42,307 nucleotides of DNA from a marine actinobacterium MedAcidi-G3 (GTDB lineage: Bacteria > Actinomycetota > Acidimicrobiia > Acidimicrobiales > Poriferisodalaceae): NCBI GenBank assembly GCA_000817105.1, contig JUEP01000016.1:1-42307 (forward strand). The letters run 5' to 3'. Shown piece by piece: positions 1 to 7,749 of the stretch (position 1 is its first letter; the number at the start of each line of letters is the position of its first letter). The notes below the pieces were generated by a model, which was not told the DNA's origin, ran no database searches, and worked only from the letters and a program-made list of their open reading frames with translations. The position numbers and the translations under genes were made by a program.

Positions 1-257
1 AGATGAGGGGCTAGTGCGGGGTTGTGTTCGATATGCCCAGCAGAGGAGGCGCTAACCCATGGAGGCGCTGGGTCTAGATCGTCTAAAGCAGACCGCACCA
101 CCTCTGCGATTGCAAGTCGTTCTGCACCATCCCACCAGGTGCCCGGTGCTGCCAGCTTCTCCCACACATGTGCATGCGCAGCGGTTAAATCTGGCCGGAT
201 TGCAAGCTCCGAGGAGTGGTGGCAAGACTGAATGATTGATGTCGGGGACTGACTCAT
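1..257 (-). CDS. CMD/AhpD-like protein, N-terminal part (runs off the left edge)
   Basis: Reading the minus strand from an ATG at 257 gives 85 open codons to the window edge. After a short lead, the residues ELAIRPDL, then A-H, then W-W-x-G-x-ERLAI follow the same order and spacing as the start of the protein encoded at 23812-24867 (ELPIRPDL, AH, WWSGVERLAI). It is therefore a paralogue of that selenoprotein, and only its N-terminal region is visible. The ATG is preceded by TGGAAAT at a usable distance. It is divergent from the CMD gene at 323 with a 65-bp gap, so the two may share a control region. Whether it also carries Cys-x-x-Sec cannot be seen here. An open frame on the opposite strand at 22-231 is a shadow. 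Confidence is high for homology and moderate for the start. Confidence 0.75.
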   Translation of the reverse strand, partial: MSQSPTSIIQSCHHSSELAIRPDLTAAHAHVWEKLAAPGTWWDGAERLAIAEVVRSALDDLDPAPPWVSASSAGHIEHNPALAPH

Positions 258-322
258 AGAAATTTCCAGTTCAGGTTTCTATTTTGTCACCGTACTTGCT
301 TTGAGCAGGGCACGATATACGT

Positions 323-877
323 ATGGCATGGATTGAAATTGTTCCAGATGAAGAATGGGCTGAAGATGAGACGCTTCAAGGCCTTTATGACCGGGTCGTG
401 GACAAGAGCTCTGGGCGAATCGACTACATCATGTCGGTGCACTCACTTAACCCAAGGGGCTTAGCAGCTCACGACGCGATCTACAGGTCCGCTATGGCTG
501 GGACTGGGAGCCTGCGTAAAGTCGAACGGGAGCTAATCGCGCTGGTAGTAAGTCTCGAAAATGAATGCCATTACTGAATTCATCACCATCGGCGCGGTCT
601 GCGTGGATTACTTAAAGACGACGATCTCCTCGTTGCAATAGAAAGGGATTGGCGATCTGCTCCGCTAAGTGGAAAACGAAAAGCGATGCTCGAGTATGTC
701 ACTAAGCTCACATTGGTTCCTTCAAGAGTGACTTCTCACGACGTGGATGAACTCCGTGGCGCAGGATTCAGCGACAGAGATGTCTTAGATATAGCTGAGG
801 TCACGGCCTATTACGCTTACGCTAATCGGATAGCTGACGGCCTCGGCGTACCTGTGGAAACTTGGGTTGAAAACTAA
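323..877 (+). CDS. AhpD/CMD-family peroxidase-like selenoprotein (CxxU), in-frame UGA at 575-577
   Basis: A 184-residue carboxymuconolactone-decarboxylase-family protein of the 'peroxidase-related' type, interrupted by one in-frame TGA at 575-577. Upstream the frame encodes 84 residues ending NECHY. Downstream it stays open through IHHHRRGLRG to a TAA-terminated end with the typical C-terminal helix (AEVTAYYAYANRIADGLG). Reading UGA as Sec gives C82-H-Y-U85-I-H-H-H89, with E70 twelve residues before C82. This is the E-x11-C-x2-C-x3-H signature of AhpD, in which the second Cys is the peroxidatic residue, so Sec sits at the catalytic position. A hairpin with loop GGTCT lies 18 nt after the TGA. 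The family reduces hydroperoxides, usually as oligomers in the cytoplasm. The alternatives are a nonsense-mutated pseudogene or two separate genes; the second, identical arrangement at 24184 argues strongly against both. Confidence 0.9.
588..608 (+). promoter_or_regulatory. Bacterial SECIS-like hairpin for the UGA at 575-577
   Basis: Downstream of the UGA, GCGC (592-595) pairs with GCGT (601-604) around the five-base loop GGTCT (596-600). Below a G-G mismatch, ATC (588-590) pairs with GAT (606-608). Eighteen nucleotides separate the UGA from the loop, inside the range used by SelB-dependent bacterial SECIS elements. The loop sequence matches the GGUCU of the E. coli fdhF SECIS as I recall it. 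The hairpin is coding and must also specify Arg-Gly-Leu-Arg. Confidence 0.75.
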
Positions 878-894
878 TTCGGTGAATTTGGGAT

Positions 895-1824
895 CTAAAG
901 ATCGGTAGTGAAGTGCGGGGCGACTTCCTCCGCGAAGCGCTGTATTGCTTCGAGCCGACCTTCGTTGCCTTTTCCCAAGACAAAAAATGCGGCGTGTTCT
1001 AGCCCAACGTCTGAGTACTGGCCAATTTGATCAATAATCTCTTCCGATGTGCCGCCGATCTCACCTTGATTGAGATCACCGCCATCAAAATTAAGTCTGA
1101 AAAGGCTCGTCAGTTCGAGTTCTTGAATATCTCGATCCAATAGATCGCATTCGCTTTTGACTGCCGACCATTGTTTAGCGAGCAGATCAGGATGAGCAAA
1201 GGCAGAGTGGAAAGCGTCGCCGTACGCAGCCGTTCTCTTGAATGCTGCCGCCGAATGGCCGCCTACCCATACAGGAATGTGGTTGTTGACGGGAGTAGGA
1301 CTAAACCCGATGTCCTTAAATTTGGTCCATCGTCCGTCGTACGTAGATAAGCCCTCGGCAAACAAAGTCTTAAATACCTCTAGCGTTTCATCTGCTCTCA
1401 AACCCCTCTGATCCCACGGACGGTTGACCGCTTCGAATTCTTCCTTCATCCATCCCACTCCGACACCCATAATCGCTCTGCCATGAGAAAGGTGGTCCAG
1501 AGTCGCCCAACCTTTTGCTTGTTGGACCGCTCCGCGGTAGCCGAGTATCAAGACCGTGGTGCCAAGAAGCACCCGCTCTGTGATTGCAGCAACGAACTGG
1601 AGTGTGCCTATGCAATCCAACCAAGCGCTGCCAGCTTGAGGGAAACCGCTGTTGTCGTCGGCGTAAGGGTATTTCGAATTGAGAGTTGCTGGGTCAGGCC
1701 AAGCGATATGGTCACTCGACCACACTGAGGCGTAACCGAGATGTTCAGCTTCCGTGGCGACTTGGATCATCGCTTCCCGACTTGGGTCACGCCCTGCGTC
1801 GGGCAAATGAACACCGAACTTCAT
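895..1824 (-). CDS. LLM-class F420/flavin-dependent oxidoreductase (TIGR03619-like)
   Basis: A 309-residue luciferase-like monooxygenase-fold enzyme. The first strand is MKFGVHLPDAGR, a DH pair follows in SSDHIAWPD (about residues 36-44), and the cofactor loop GVGVGWMKEEFEAV is near residues 120-133. The later VGGHSAAAFKRTAAYGDAFH segment is typical of this subgroup. Such proteins use F420 or FMN to reduce or oxygenate substrates; the substrate cannot be read from sequence. The start has AGGAAA just upstream of the ATG. It is divergent from a CoA-transferase at 1914, and the two upstream regions carry mirror copies of CGATAGGAAA. It is closely related to the gene at 4404-5282 but not identical, so the two are probably old paralogues. 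Confidence 0.88.
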   Translation of the reverse strand: MKFGVHLPDAGRDPSREAMIQVATEAEHLGYASVWSSDHIAWPDPATLNSKYPYADDNSGFPQAGSAWLDCIGTLQFVAAITERVLLGTTVLILGYRGAVQQAKGWATLDHLSHGRAIMGVGVGWMKEEFEAVNRPWDQRGLRADETLEVFKTLFAEGLSTYDGRWTKFKDIGFSPTPVNNHIPVWVGGHSAAAFKRTAAYGDAFHSAFAHPDLLAKQWSAVKSECDLLDRDIQELELTSLFRLNFDGGDLNQGEIGGTSEEIIDQIGQYSDVGLEHAAFFVLGKGNEGRLEAIQRFAEEVAPHFTTDL

Positions 1825-1827
1825 AGA

Positions 1828-1895
1828 TTTCCTATCGCTGTTTATTAGGACCCTAGAAGACGGGGCTTGGTTTATGCTGCACGGCCGATAGGAAA
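1828..1895. repeat. Inverted pair TTTCCTATCG / CGATAGGAAA in divergent intergenic region
   Basis: Ten bases at 1828-1837 are the exact reverse complement of 1886-1895. One copy overlaps the ribosome-binding region of the minus-strand LLM gene. The other lies 18 bases before the plus-strand CoA-transferase ATG. Each copy reads CGATAGGAAA towards its own gene, so this could be a shared regulator half-site or a mRNA leader element. A candidate leaderless -10 (TACGCT) lies 7 nt before the ATG at 1914. Function is inferred. Confidence 0.4.
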
Positions 1896-1913
1896 ATATC
1901 TACGCTGCAGTCC

Positions 1914-3137
1914 ATGAACAAGGACGAGTTCTATAAAGATGCTCGCGATGACCTGCCGGGCCCATTGGCAGGCATCAGGGTTGTTGATGCAACGACAGCG
2001 TGGGCGGGCCCTATGGCCGCCTGTCTTCTTGCTGACTATGGCGCCGATGTAATTAGGGTTGCGATGCCTGGAGATAAAGGCCTGAATTGGAAGCCATGGA
2101 TTGGAGGGGGCAACCGTTCGTTTGCTGAAGAAACGGTCAATCGGAATAAGCGAAGTGTCTCGGTTGATCTTCGAGAAGCGGCAGGTGCCGAAACTTTTTT
2201 GACTCTTGTTGCTTCGGCGGACATGGTGATCGAAAATTTTAAGCCAGGGACGCTGGCAAGATGGGGCGTGGGGTACGAGGAATGCCGCAAGACGAAACCC
2301 GACATTGTGTATTTGTCGGTTAGTGGTTGGGGGCAGTTCGGCCCAGAATCGGAACGTCCTGGATATGACCCGGGCGCGTTAGCTCACAGCGGGTGGATGG
2401 CATTAAATGGATCGAAAGATGGCCCGCCAACGAAAGCGCCAACTTTTCTAGCTGATGATCTTTCGGGTCTTCACGGCGCATTGGCCGCCCTCGCAGCATT
2501 GCGTCACCGAGACGTCACTGGTGAAGGCCAGCACGTCGACGTCTCGCTTTTGGATTCGATTATCTACCAATCGAATGGATACCTCACATTAGGAGCAACC
2601 GGCGGTTCCCTTGAAAGATGGGGGAGTGAAGTCAGGGTTTGCGCGCCGACTAATTGTTACGAATGCGTCGACGGTCACGTCTTTATGGCACTGATACTTG
2701 ATGCCCATTGGCTAAGACTTACTGAGGTTTTGGGGTGCCCTGAAATGGGTCGTGACTCCCGATACGTAACTAATGAGGACCGGCTAGCTCATAGATCCGA
2801 AGTTGATTCGTTGGTAGCGAATTGGTGTAGCGAACGAACGAAACAAGAGGTCGTGTCCGTGATAGACGCAGCTGGAATAGTTATCTCATCGGTCAACACC
2901 TTCGCGGACGCTGCACAAGACCCGCATGTACTTGAACGAGACTTGTTGCAGGAAACAAGATTGGTTGATGGATCTTTTGCGCCGCTAACGGGCCCCGCAG
3001 CGAAGTTCAGTCGAACTCCAGTGAAGGTGCGACACGGTGCCCCCCTACCAAATCAGCACACTGACGAAATCTTGGCTGAAGTGGGTGTTACTAGGGAGCA
3101 ACTAGACGCGTTGCGTGCCGCTGGAATAATTGATTGA
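1914..3137 (+). CDS. CaiB/BaiF family (family III) CoA-transferase
   Basis: A 407-residue family III CoA-transferase. It shows the N-terminal ADYGADVIRV segment (about 40-50), the ENFKPGTLARWG motif (about 108-119), SGWGQFGP, and the segment D181-D-L-S-G-L-H. There Asp181 aligns with the acyl-enzyme Asp of formyl-CoA transferase (pattern D-x3-G). The length fits the family. These enzymes move CoA from a CoA-thioester donor to a free acid and so activate it for beta-oxidation-like breakdown. No clear Shine-Dalgarno is next to the ATG; TACGCT seven bases upstream could be a leaderless -10. It precedes rmuC by 44 bp but is unrelated to it. A second member is encoded at 12512. Confidence 0.92.
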   Translation: MNKDEFYKDARDDLPGPLAGIRVVDATTAWAGPMAACLLADYGADVIRVAMPGDKGLNWKPWIGGGNRSFAEETVNRNKRSVSVDLREAAGAETFLTLVASADMVIENFKPGTLARWGVGYEECRKTKPDIVYLSVSGWGQFGPESERPGYDPGALAHSGWMALNGSKDGPPTKAPTFLADDLSGLHGALAALAALRHRDVTGEGQHVDVSLLDSIIYQSNGYLTLGATGGSLERWGSEVRVCAPTNCYECVDGHVFMALILDAHWLRLTEVLGCPEMGRDSRYVTNEDRLAHRSEVDSLVANWCSERTKQEVVSVIDAAGIVISSVNTFADAAQDPHVLERDLLQETRLVDGSFAPLTGPAAKFSRTPVKVRHGAPLPNQHTDEILAEVGVTREQLDALRAAGIID

Positions 3138-3181
3138 TAGATCAACCCTTGATGTCCTTCCTTGATGTCAACATGTAGTCC

Positions 3182-4411
3182 ATGAACGTGATTCTCATCG
3201 CAGTGGTGGCTTTTCTTTCTGTAGCGGTTGGCTACCTGTTAAGTCAATTACGAGTTCGAACCGAGGAGGTCGATCTCCCGCAGCCTGAAGCTCGGTTGGA
3301 CACTGAAGGACTAGTAACTGCTGTCAAAGAAGCTGTTGATGCACAGGTCAGTAAAGCTGCGCAGTCAGCATTAAAGGCCAATAACGAACTCGCTGGTCAG
3401 TTGATCGACGAACGTAGCCGAACATTGGAAGAGCAGACGAAGAACCTGTTGCAGCCTGTTACAGAACAAATGGATCAACTAAAGACTTCGGTAGGTGATT
3501 TGAAGTCGAGTTACGAAAAAAACAAGGGGTCCTTCGAGGCCCTGAATGAAAACTTGATGCATCAAATTACTGAGTTGAATACTCGAACCGGTGCGCTCGC
3601 TGGCGCATTGAAGTCGCCTTCGGCGAGAGGGGCATGGGGAGAAAATCAGCTGCGAAATATTATTGACCTTTCGGGAATGGCTTCATTCTGTGACTTCTCC
3701 GAACAGTCCTCAGTTTCTAGCAACGATGGATTGCTGCGCCCCGACTTAACAGTCAGGCTTCCTAACGGAGCCTTTCTCGTGGTTGATTCCAAAGTTCCCC
3801 TCTCTGCGTACCTGCGAATGCAAGAACTTGATGATTCTGTTGCGAGAGAAGCCGAATTGAAAAGTCATGTGAAAGCTTTGCAGGACCATGTCAAAGCCCT
3901 AGCGGATAAGCGTTATTGGGCACTCTTTGATGATGCGCCAGATTTCGTCGTGATGTTTGTGCCAGGAGAATCATTCCTTGCTGATGCGTTACGAGCAGAG
4001 CCTGCTCTCGTAGATGAAGCGATGCGTCAACGTGTGGTAATTGCGTCACCGATGAGTCTGATGGCGCTCCTCCTGACCATTGCTCGGGGTTGGCAAACAA
4101 CCCAATTAGCTGAGAACGCCAAAAAAGTAGAAGAGCATGGTCGCGAATTGCACCATCGTGTTGGCACCACTTTGACTGCTATGGCTAAGACTGGTCGGGG
4201 CTTAGAATCAGCTACGAAGGCATACAACGAAATGGTTGGCAGCGTAGAAAGCAGGGTGTTGCCAACCCTTAGACGCTTTAGCGAGCTAGGTGTTTCCAGT
4301 GATGAGTTGCCGGAGGTCAGGCCAGTGGAATCCGCAGCGCGAACCATTACGGCGAACGAGCTTGAAGCCTCACCAAACGCGGAAGATCCAGATATCTCTG
4401 AAGCTAACTAA
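3182..4411 (+). CDS. rmuC: DNA recombination protein RmuC homologue
   Basis: A 409-residue RmuC family protein. Residues 1-22 form one hydrophobic membrane anchor (VILIAVVAFLSVAVGYLL). Residues about 35-130 are charged, glutamine-rich and coiled-coil-like. From about 145 the RmuC nuclease-like domain follows, with SARGAWGENQLRNII, RPDLTVRLPN, VVDSKVPLSAY and the later SPMSLMALLLTIARGW segment, all typical of the family. RmuC limits sequence inversions between short inverted repeats; its biochemistry is poorly known. It is a housekeeping-type gene amid catabolic ones. Its last eight bases overlap the 3' end of the convergent LLM gene at 4404. Confidence 0.93.
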   Translation: MNVILIAVVAFLSVAVGYLLSQLRVRTEEVDLPQPEARLDTEGLVTAVKEAVDAQVSKAAQSALKANNELAGQLIDERSRTLEEQTKNLLQPVTEQMDQLKTSVGDLKSSYEKNKGSFEALNENLMHQITELNTRTGALAGALKSPSARGAWGENQLRNIIDLSGMASFCDFSEQSSVSSNDGLLRPDLTVRLPNGAFLVVDSKVPLSAYLRMQELDDSVAREAELKSHVKALQDHVKALADKRYWALFDDAPDFVVMFVPGESFLADALRAEPALVDEAMRQRVVIASPMSLMALLLTIARGWQTTQLAENAKKVEEHGRELHHRVGTTLTAMAKTGRGLESATKAYNEMVGSVESRVLPTLRRFSELGVSSDELPEVRPVESAARTITANELEASPNAEDPDISEAN

Positions 4412-5282
4412 TGCTCTGGGCTACTTCGATAAAGGGTTCAATGATTTCTAGATTTGCATCAAGGTGTTTATTCCCTTGCCGCAAAAATGGAATAAGGAGT
4501 TGAGTCACGCCCGCTTCTGCGTAGGCCTCGACCATTGAAGCGTCCATTTGGTCGTTGACCGCGCCAACATGAATCTCGATGTCGTCTATTGACCGACCTT
4601 CTGACTCCAGAAAAGTTGCCAATCGTGAAACCATCTCACTGCTTTCATGAGGAGAGAGATTGATTCCGTACCAACCTTTGCCGTATCTGGCGGTGCGGCG
4701 AAGAGCAGCGTCGGAATGTCCGCCGATACAGATTGGAATCCCGCCTTCTTGAACAGGTTTCGGGTGCATGCGACATGCCGGCAGGTTGTACATATCTCCG
4801 GAGAATGAACTCAACTCGTCATTCCAGAGTGTTCTTATGACCTCAAGGTATTCGTCGCATCTTTTTCCACGGTTTGGCCATGGAGCTCCGCAGGCTTCGA
4901 ATTCTTCCCAGCTCCACCCAACTCCTACTCCGAAGTCAAGACGCCCATTGGATAGGAAATCCAGCGTGGCGTATTCCTTTGCTGCATAGACCGGGTTGTT
5001 CTGGGGAAGAATACAGATTCCAGTTCCCAATCGCAGTTTGGATGTGCAGGCAGCAAGAAATCCTATGCTGCTGACCATATCCATGAGTCCGGAACCATCA
5101 GGGAACCTGAAAACACCATCAGAAGAGCCCGGATATTGAGACTCGTATTTGTCGAATATCACGACGTGTTCGCCTAGCCACACTGAATGAATCCCGATCT
5201 CTTCAGCCTTTTGCCCGAAGTCCTTGAGGAATTCGGGTGTTGCAACGGGCGAGCGCAATGGGGTGAATAGGCCGATTTTCAT
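4404..5282 (-). CDS. LLM-class F420/flavin-dependent oxidoreductase (TIGR03619-like)
   Basis: A 292-residue LLM enzyme beginning MKIGLFTPLRS, with the LGEHVVIF segment near residue 38, GVGVGWSWEEFEACGAPW near 118-135 and CIGGHSDAALRRTARYG near 187-203. The same landmarks occur in the gene at 895. It ends with a short SIS tail. The start ATG lies after GAAAGAAG. It is convergent with rmuC (8-bp overlap) and divergent from the next LLM gene at 5380, with about 100 bp between. Substrate unknown. Confidence 0.87.
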   Translation of the reverse strand: MKIGLFTPLRSPVATPEFLKDFGQKAEEIGIHSVWLGEHVVIFDKYESQYPGSSDGVFRFPDGSGLMDMVSSIGFLAACTSKLRLGTGICILPQNNPVYAAKEYATLDFLSNGRLDFGVGVGWSWEEFEACGAPWPNRGKRCDEYLEVIRTLWNDELSSFSGDMYNLPACRMHPKPVQEGGIPICIGGHSDAALRRTARYGKGWYGINLSPHESSEMVSRLATFLESEGRSIDDIEIHVGAVNDQMDASMVEAYAEAGVTQLLIPFLRQGNKHLDANLEIIEPFIEVAQSIS

Positions 5283-5379
5283 CTGTGCACTTCTTTCGGT
5301 TATCTGAGTTCATCATGGTCACTGTTGCGGCCAATGACCGCGAAAAGAGCGTAGCCGCGGAGGTGGTACCGACTTCGGG

Positions 5380-6507
5380 TTGAAGCTGGGCACACATCTT
5401 GGGCATCTCACAGGCCGGCACGGCTACGGTCGGTACATGGCAAGAATCTTTCAACAGATGGTGGCTCGACCCGATTCGAGTAGAACTGCTCTCCAGCTCG
5501 AAGATCAAGGTTTTGATGGGGTTTCCTTCGTTGATTCTCAAAATCTGTCTGGCGATGTGTATGTCGCAATGACCACAGCAATTCAAGCAACGGAAGCGCT
5601 ACAGGTTAGTTCGGGGGTGACCAATCCTGTTACGCGTCACCCCGCAGTAACCGCGGGAGCGGTAGCTAGCGTTAATCGGCTTGCCCCAGGTCGTGTGCAA
5701 CTAGGTATCGGTAGAGGAGATTCAGCGCTCGCTCATTTAGGAAGGGCGCCCGCTCGCGTTAAAGATTTCGAGCGATATTTATCGGCTCTGCAGAGCTATC
5801 TTCAGGGCGAAGAAATACCGTTTGAGAATTTAAACTTTGGAGAAGCGTTAGCTCCCCCCGTCGGTGAACTTGAACTGGCAGACACTGCTGGAACAAGCAA
5901 AATTGCCTGGCTTCCTGGTTCGGTAGAAAAAGTACCGGTAGAGGTCTCGGCGACCGGTCCTAAAGTAATTGGAGCTGCAGCTAGACACGCGGAACGGATC
6001 ATGTTCGCGTTAGGAGCTGACCCAGACCGAATCAGTTGGGGAATAGAAACAGCGCGCAGCGCTCGCAACGAAGCAGGGCTCGACCCCGATGACATCAAAT
6101 ACGGGGCTTATGTGAACGTGGTTTGTCACGGCGACTTAGAACGCGCTCGGAATCTGGTTCGTGGAGGGTTATCAACATTTGCCCGATTTTCGGTTATGCA
6201 CGGTGAGGTCGTAGGTCCAGTGTCGGAGGCACAACGCAAAGTTATGACTGAACTACACGATAACTACGACATGAACAGTCATACTCGTGCTGATAGCCAG
6301 CAAGCATCGGTATTGACACCCGATTTTGTGGACAGCTACGCAATAGTCGGAGCGCCCGACACATGTATAGAACGCATAGCGGCACTTAACCGCTTAGGTT
6401 TGGACAAGCTGATATTCGTTGGAGCCACCATGGGGACTAACCGAGAAACAGCTTCTGAGTCTGACGCACTAATTCGCGATGAAGTGCTTCCCAATTTAGA
6501 CCGCTAA
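5380..6507 (+). CDS. LLM-class F420-dependent oxidoreductase (Mer-like)
   Basis: A 375-residue member of a different LLM subgroup. It carries VDSQNLSGD (about 44-52), SSGVTNPVTRHPAVTAGA and the loop GIGRGDSALAHLGRAP (about 109-124), all hallmarks of the 5,10-methylene-tetrahydromethanopterin-reductase-like branch that binds F420. The only start upstream of the first beta strand is TTG at 5380 (MKLGTHLG). The frame is open to a TGA at 5335 without another start. An in-frame ATG at 5437 would remove the first beta strand, so TTG is preferred. No good ribosome-binding site is visible. The 3' end overlaps the convergent gene at 6504 by 4 bp. Confidence 0.83.
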   Translation: MKLGTHLGHLTGRHGYGRYMARIFQQMVARPDSSRTALQLEDQGFDGVSFVDSQNLSGDVYVAMTTAIQATEALQVSSGVTNPVTRHPAVTAGAVASVNRLAPGRVQLGIGRGDSALAHLGRAPARVKDFERYLSALQSYLQGEEIPFENLNFGEALAPPVGELELADTAGTSKIAWLPGSVEKVPVEVSATGPKVIGAAARHAERIMFALGADPDRISWGIETARSARNEAGLDPDDIKYGAYVNVVCHGDLERARNLVRGGLSTFARFSVMHGEVVGPVSEAQRKVMTELHDNYDMNSHTRADSQQASVLTPDFVDSYAIVGAPDTCIERIAALNRLGLDKLIFVGATMGTNRETASESDALIRDEVLPNLDR

Positions 6508-7643
6508 ATCGAATCTAGAAGGGCTCTGCTGTACGTATTGGCGGCGTGGTCCCAGGTCAATATCGCATGGGATCGAGCCGCATTTACATCACGCCACAGC
6601 CGCTGAATGGGTTCATCGGCGCGCATAGCGTTCGCGCCGCTTGCTTCATATAAACGGTCGACAGCATTTGCTAATGCTCTGACTCCCCAGCCGCAGTCTC
6701 GAATTATTGATGCGTTAATTACTGGATCAACTTCTTCGACACCACCCAGATGATCTAATCGGGCGGCAGCGTCATATAGGAGCAGCTCCGCTGCACGAAT
6801 TTCTGCTGTTGACTCAGCAAGCCTGTATCCCGCGGCGGGATCATTTCTCTGGACGCTGGCGAGTGCAACGAGAAAATGGTCATCGATTCTCTCTTGGAAT
6901 CGCCGAACCGCTGCCTTAGCGGCGCCTATTACTGGGGCCGCTAGCACCAGTATTGCTGTAGTTCGCCATGGACAGGTATAGAGAGGGGCCCCGTAGTGCA
7001 GCTGGCCAGGTGCTTTACGGGCCATAGTTTCACTGACATGTAAGACACGATGAGCGGGCACTGCGACCTCATCGGCTATGACAAGATCTTTGCTTCCAGT
7101 GCCACGAAGTCCTACTACATTCCAGGAATTGTGGTCGATAATCACATCTTCCGCCGGTACGGCACAAATAACAGGTGCGGGTTGGTCGCCCGGTAAAAAC
7201 CCGCCCACGCTCAGCCAGGGAGCGTGGTCGCAACCTGAGCCAAAGCCGAAACGACCCGACACAATTACATCGCTTCCTTCTTGCCGAAATTGTGTCTTAG
7301 GCACTATGGAAGCGCTAACGAGATTGGTTGGGTCAGACCAAATCTCATGCTGTCCCTCGGTCGGCATTTGAGCCAACATCCAGCCATGAGCGCTCCAAAC
7401 AGCTAGACACCATGAAGTTGCCATGCAATATTCACCTGCGACAGCAACAGCTCTCATGTGATCTTCGATCGACGCTTGGGCACCCCCGAAAGCGCTCGGC
7501 TGCAGAAGACGGGCGGCGTTGATCGCTCTAATGTCTGCCGCATTTTCGGGGTCAATGGAGCCTGCCTCATCAGCTAAAGCAGACTTTTTCTCCCAAGACG
7601 GGCCCACCGAGTGGAGGCCGTCCACAACAGTTTCGAGATTCAC
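6504..7643 (-). CDS. Acyl-CoA-dehydrogenase-fold flavin monooxygenase (HsaA/DszC-like)
   Basis: A 379-residue protein with the acyl-CoA dehydrogenase fold. The closest match is the two-component class D monooxygenase branch, with a type-2 C-terminal domain. Supporting segments are LLQPSAFGGAQASIEDH, SGRFGFGSGCDHAPWLSVGG, VGLRGTGSKDLVIADEVAVPAHRV split over two strands, and the C-terminal RLWRDVNAARSHAILTWD, where the DVNAARSH element is typical of HsaA, HpaB-like and DszC proteins. The canonical acyl-CoA dehydrogenase Glu motif is absent. Such enzymes hydroxylate aromatic or steroid rings with reduced flavin from a separate reductase, and no reductase gene is nearby. The start is GTG at 7643 after GAGG. 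It is divergent from the SDR gene at 7750. Confidence 0.8.
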   Translation of the reverse strand: MNLETVVDGLHSVGPSWEKKSALADEAGSIDPENAADIRAINAARLLQPSAFGGAQASIEDHMRAVAVAGEYCMATSWCLAVWSAHGWMLAQMPTEGQHEIWSDPTNLVSASIVPKTQFRQEGSDVIVSGRFGFGSGCDHAPWLSVGGFLPGDQPAPVICAVPAEDVIIDHNSWNVVGLRGTGSKDLVIADEVAVPAHRVLHVSETMARKAPGQLHYGAPLYTCPWRTTAILVLAAPVIGAAKAAVRRFQERIDDHFLVALASVQRNDPAAGYRLAESTAEIRAAELLLYDAAARLDHLGGVEEVDPVINASIIRDCGWGVRALANAVDRLYEASGANAMRADEPIQRLWRDVNAARSHAILTWDHAANTYSRALLDSI

Positions 7644-7749
7644 GTCCTCTACCCTAGAGACCCGAAAGACGCCTGACCTAGAAACTAGAGAGATTCTTAG
7701 CCCAACTCATCGCTAATGTTGCGAGGGAAGAATTCTGATTAGGGGTGTA

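Noticed and set aside
22-231. Plus-strand ORF of 69 codons
   Set aside because: It lies opposite the CMD paralogue read on the minus strand. A similar shadow ORF is seen opposite the homologous gene at 24596-24859, confirming the minus-strand reading.
575-577. Nonsense mutation or pseudogene at the CMD gene, with a new gene at 686
   Set aside because: The frame is intact on both sides, the stop is exactly at the catalytic Cys, a SECIS-like hairpin follows, and a second gene shows the same arrangement.
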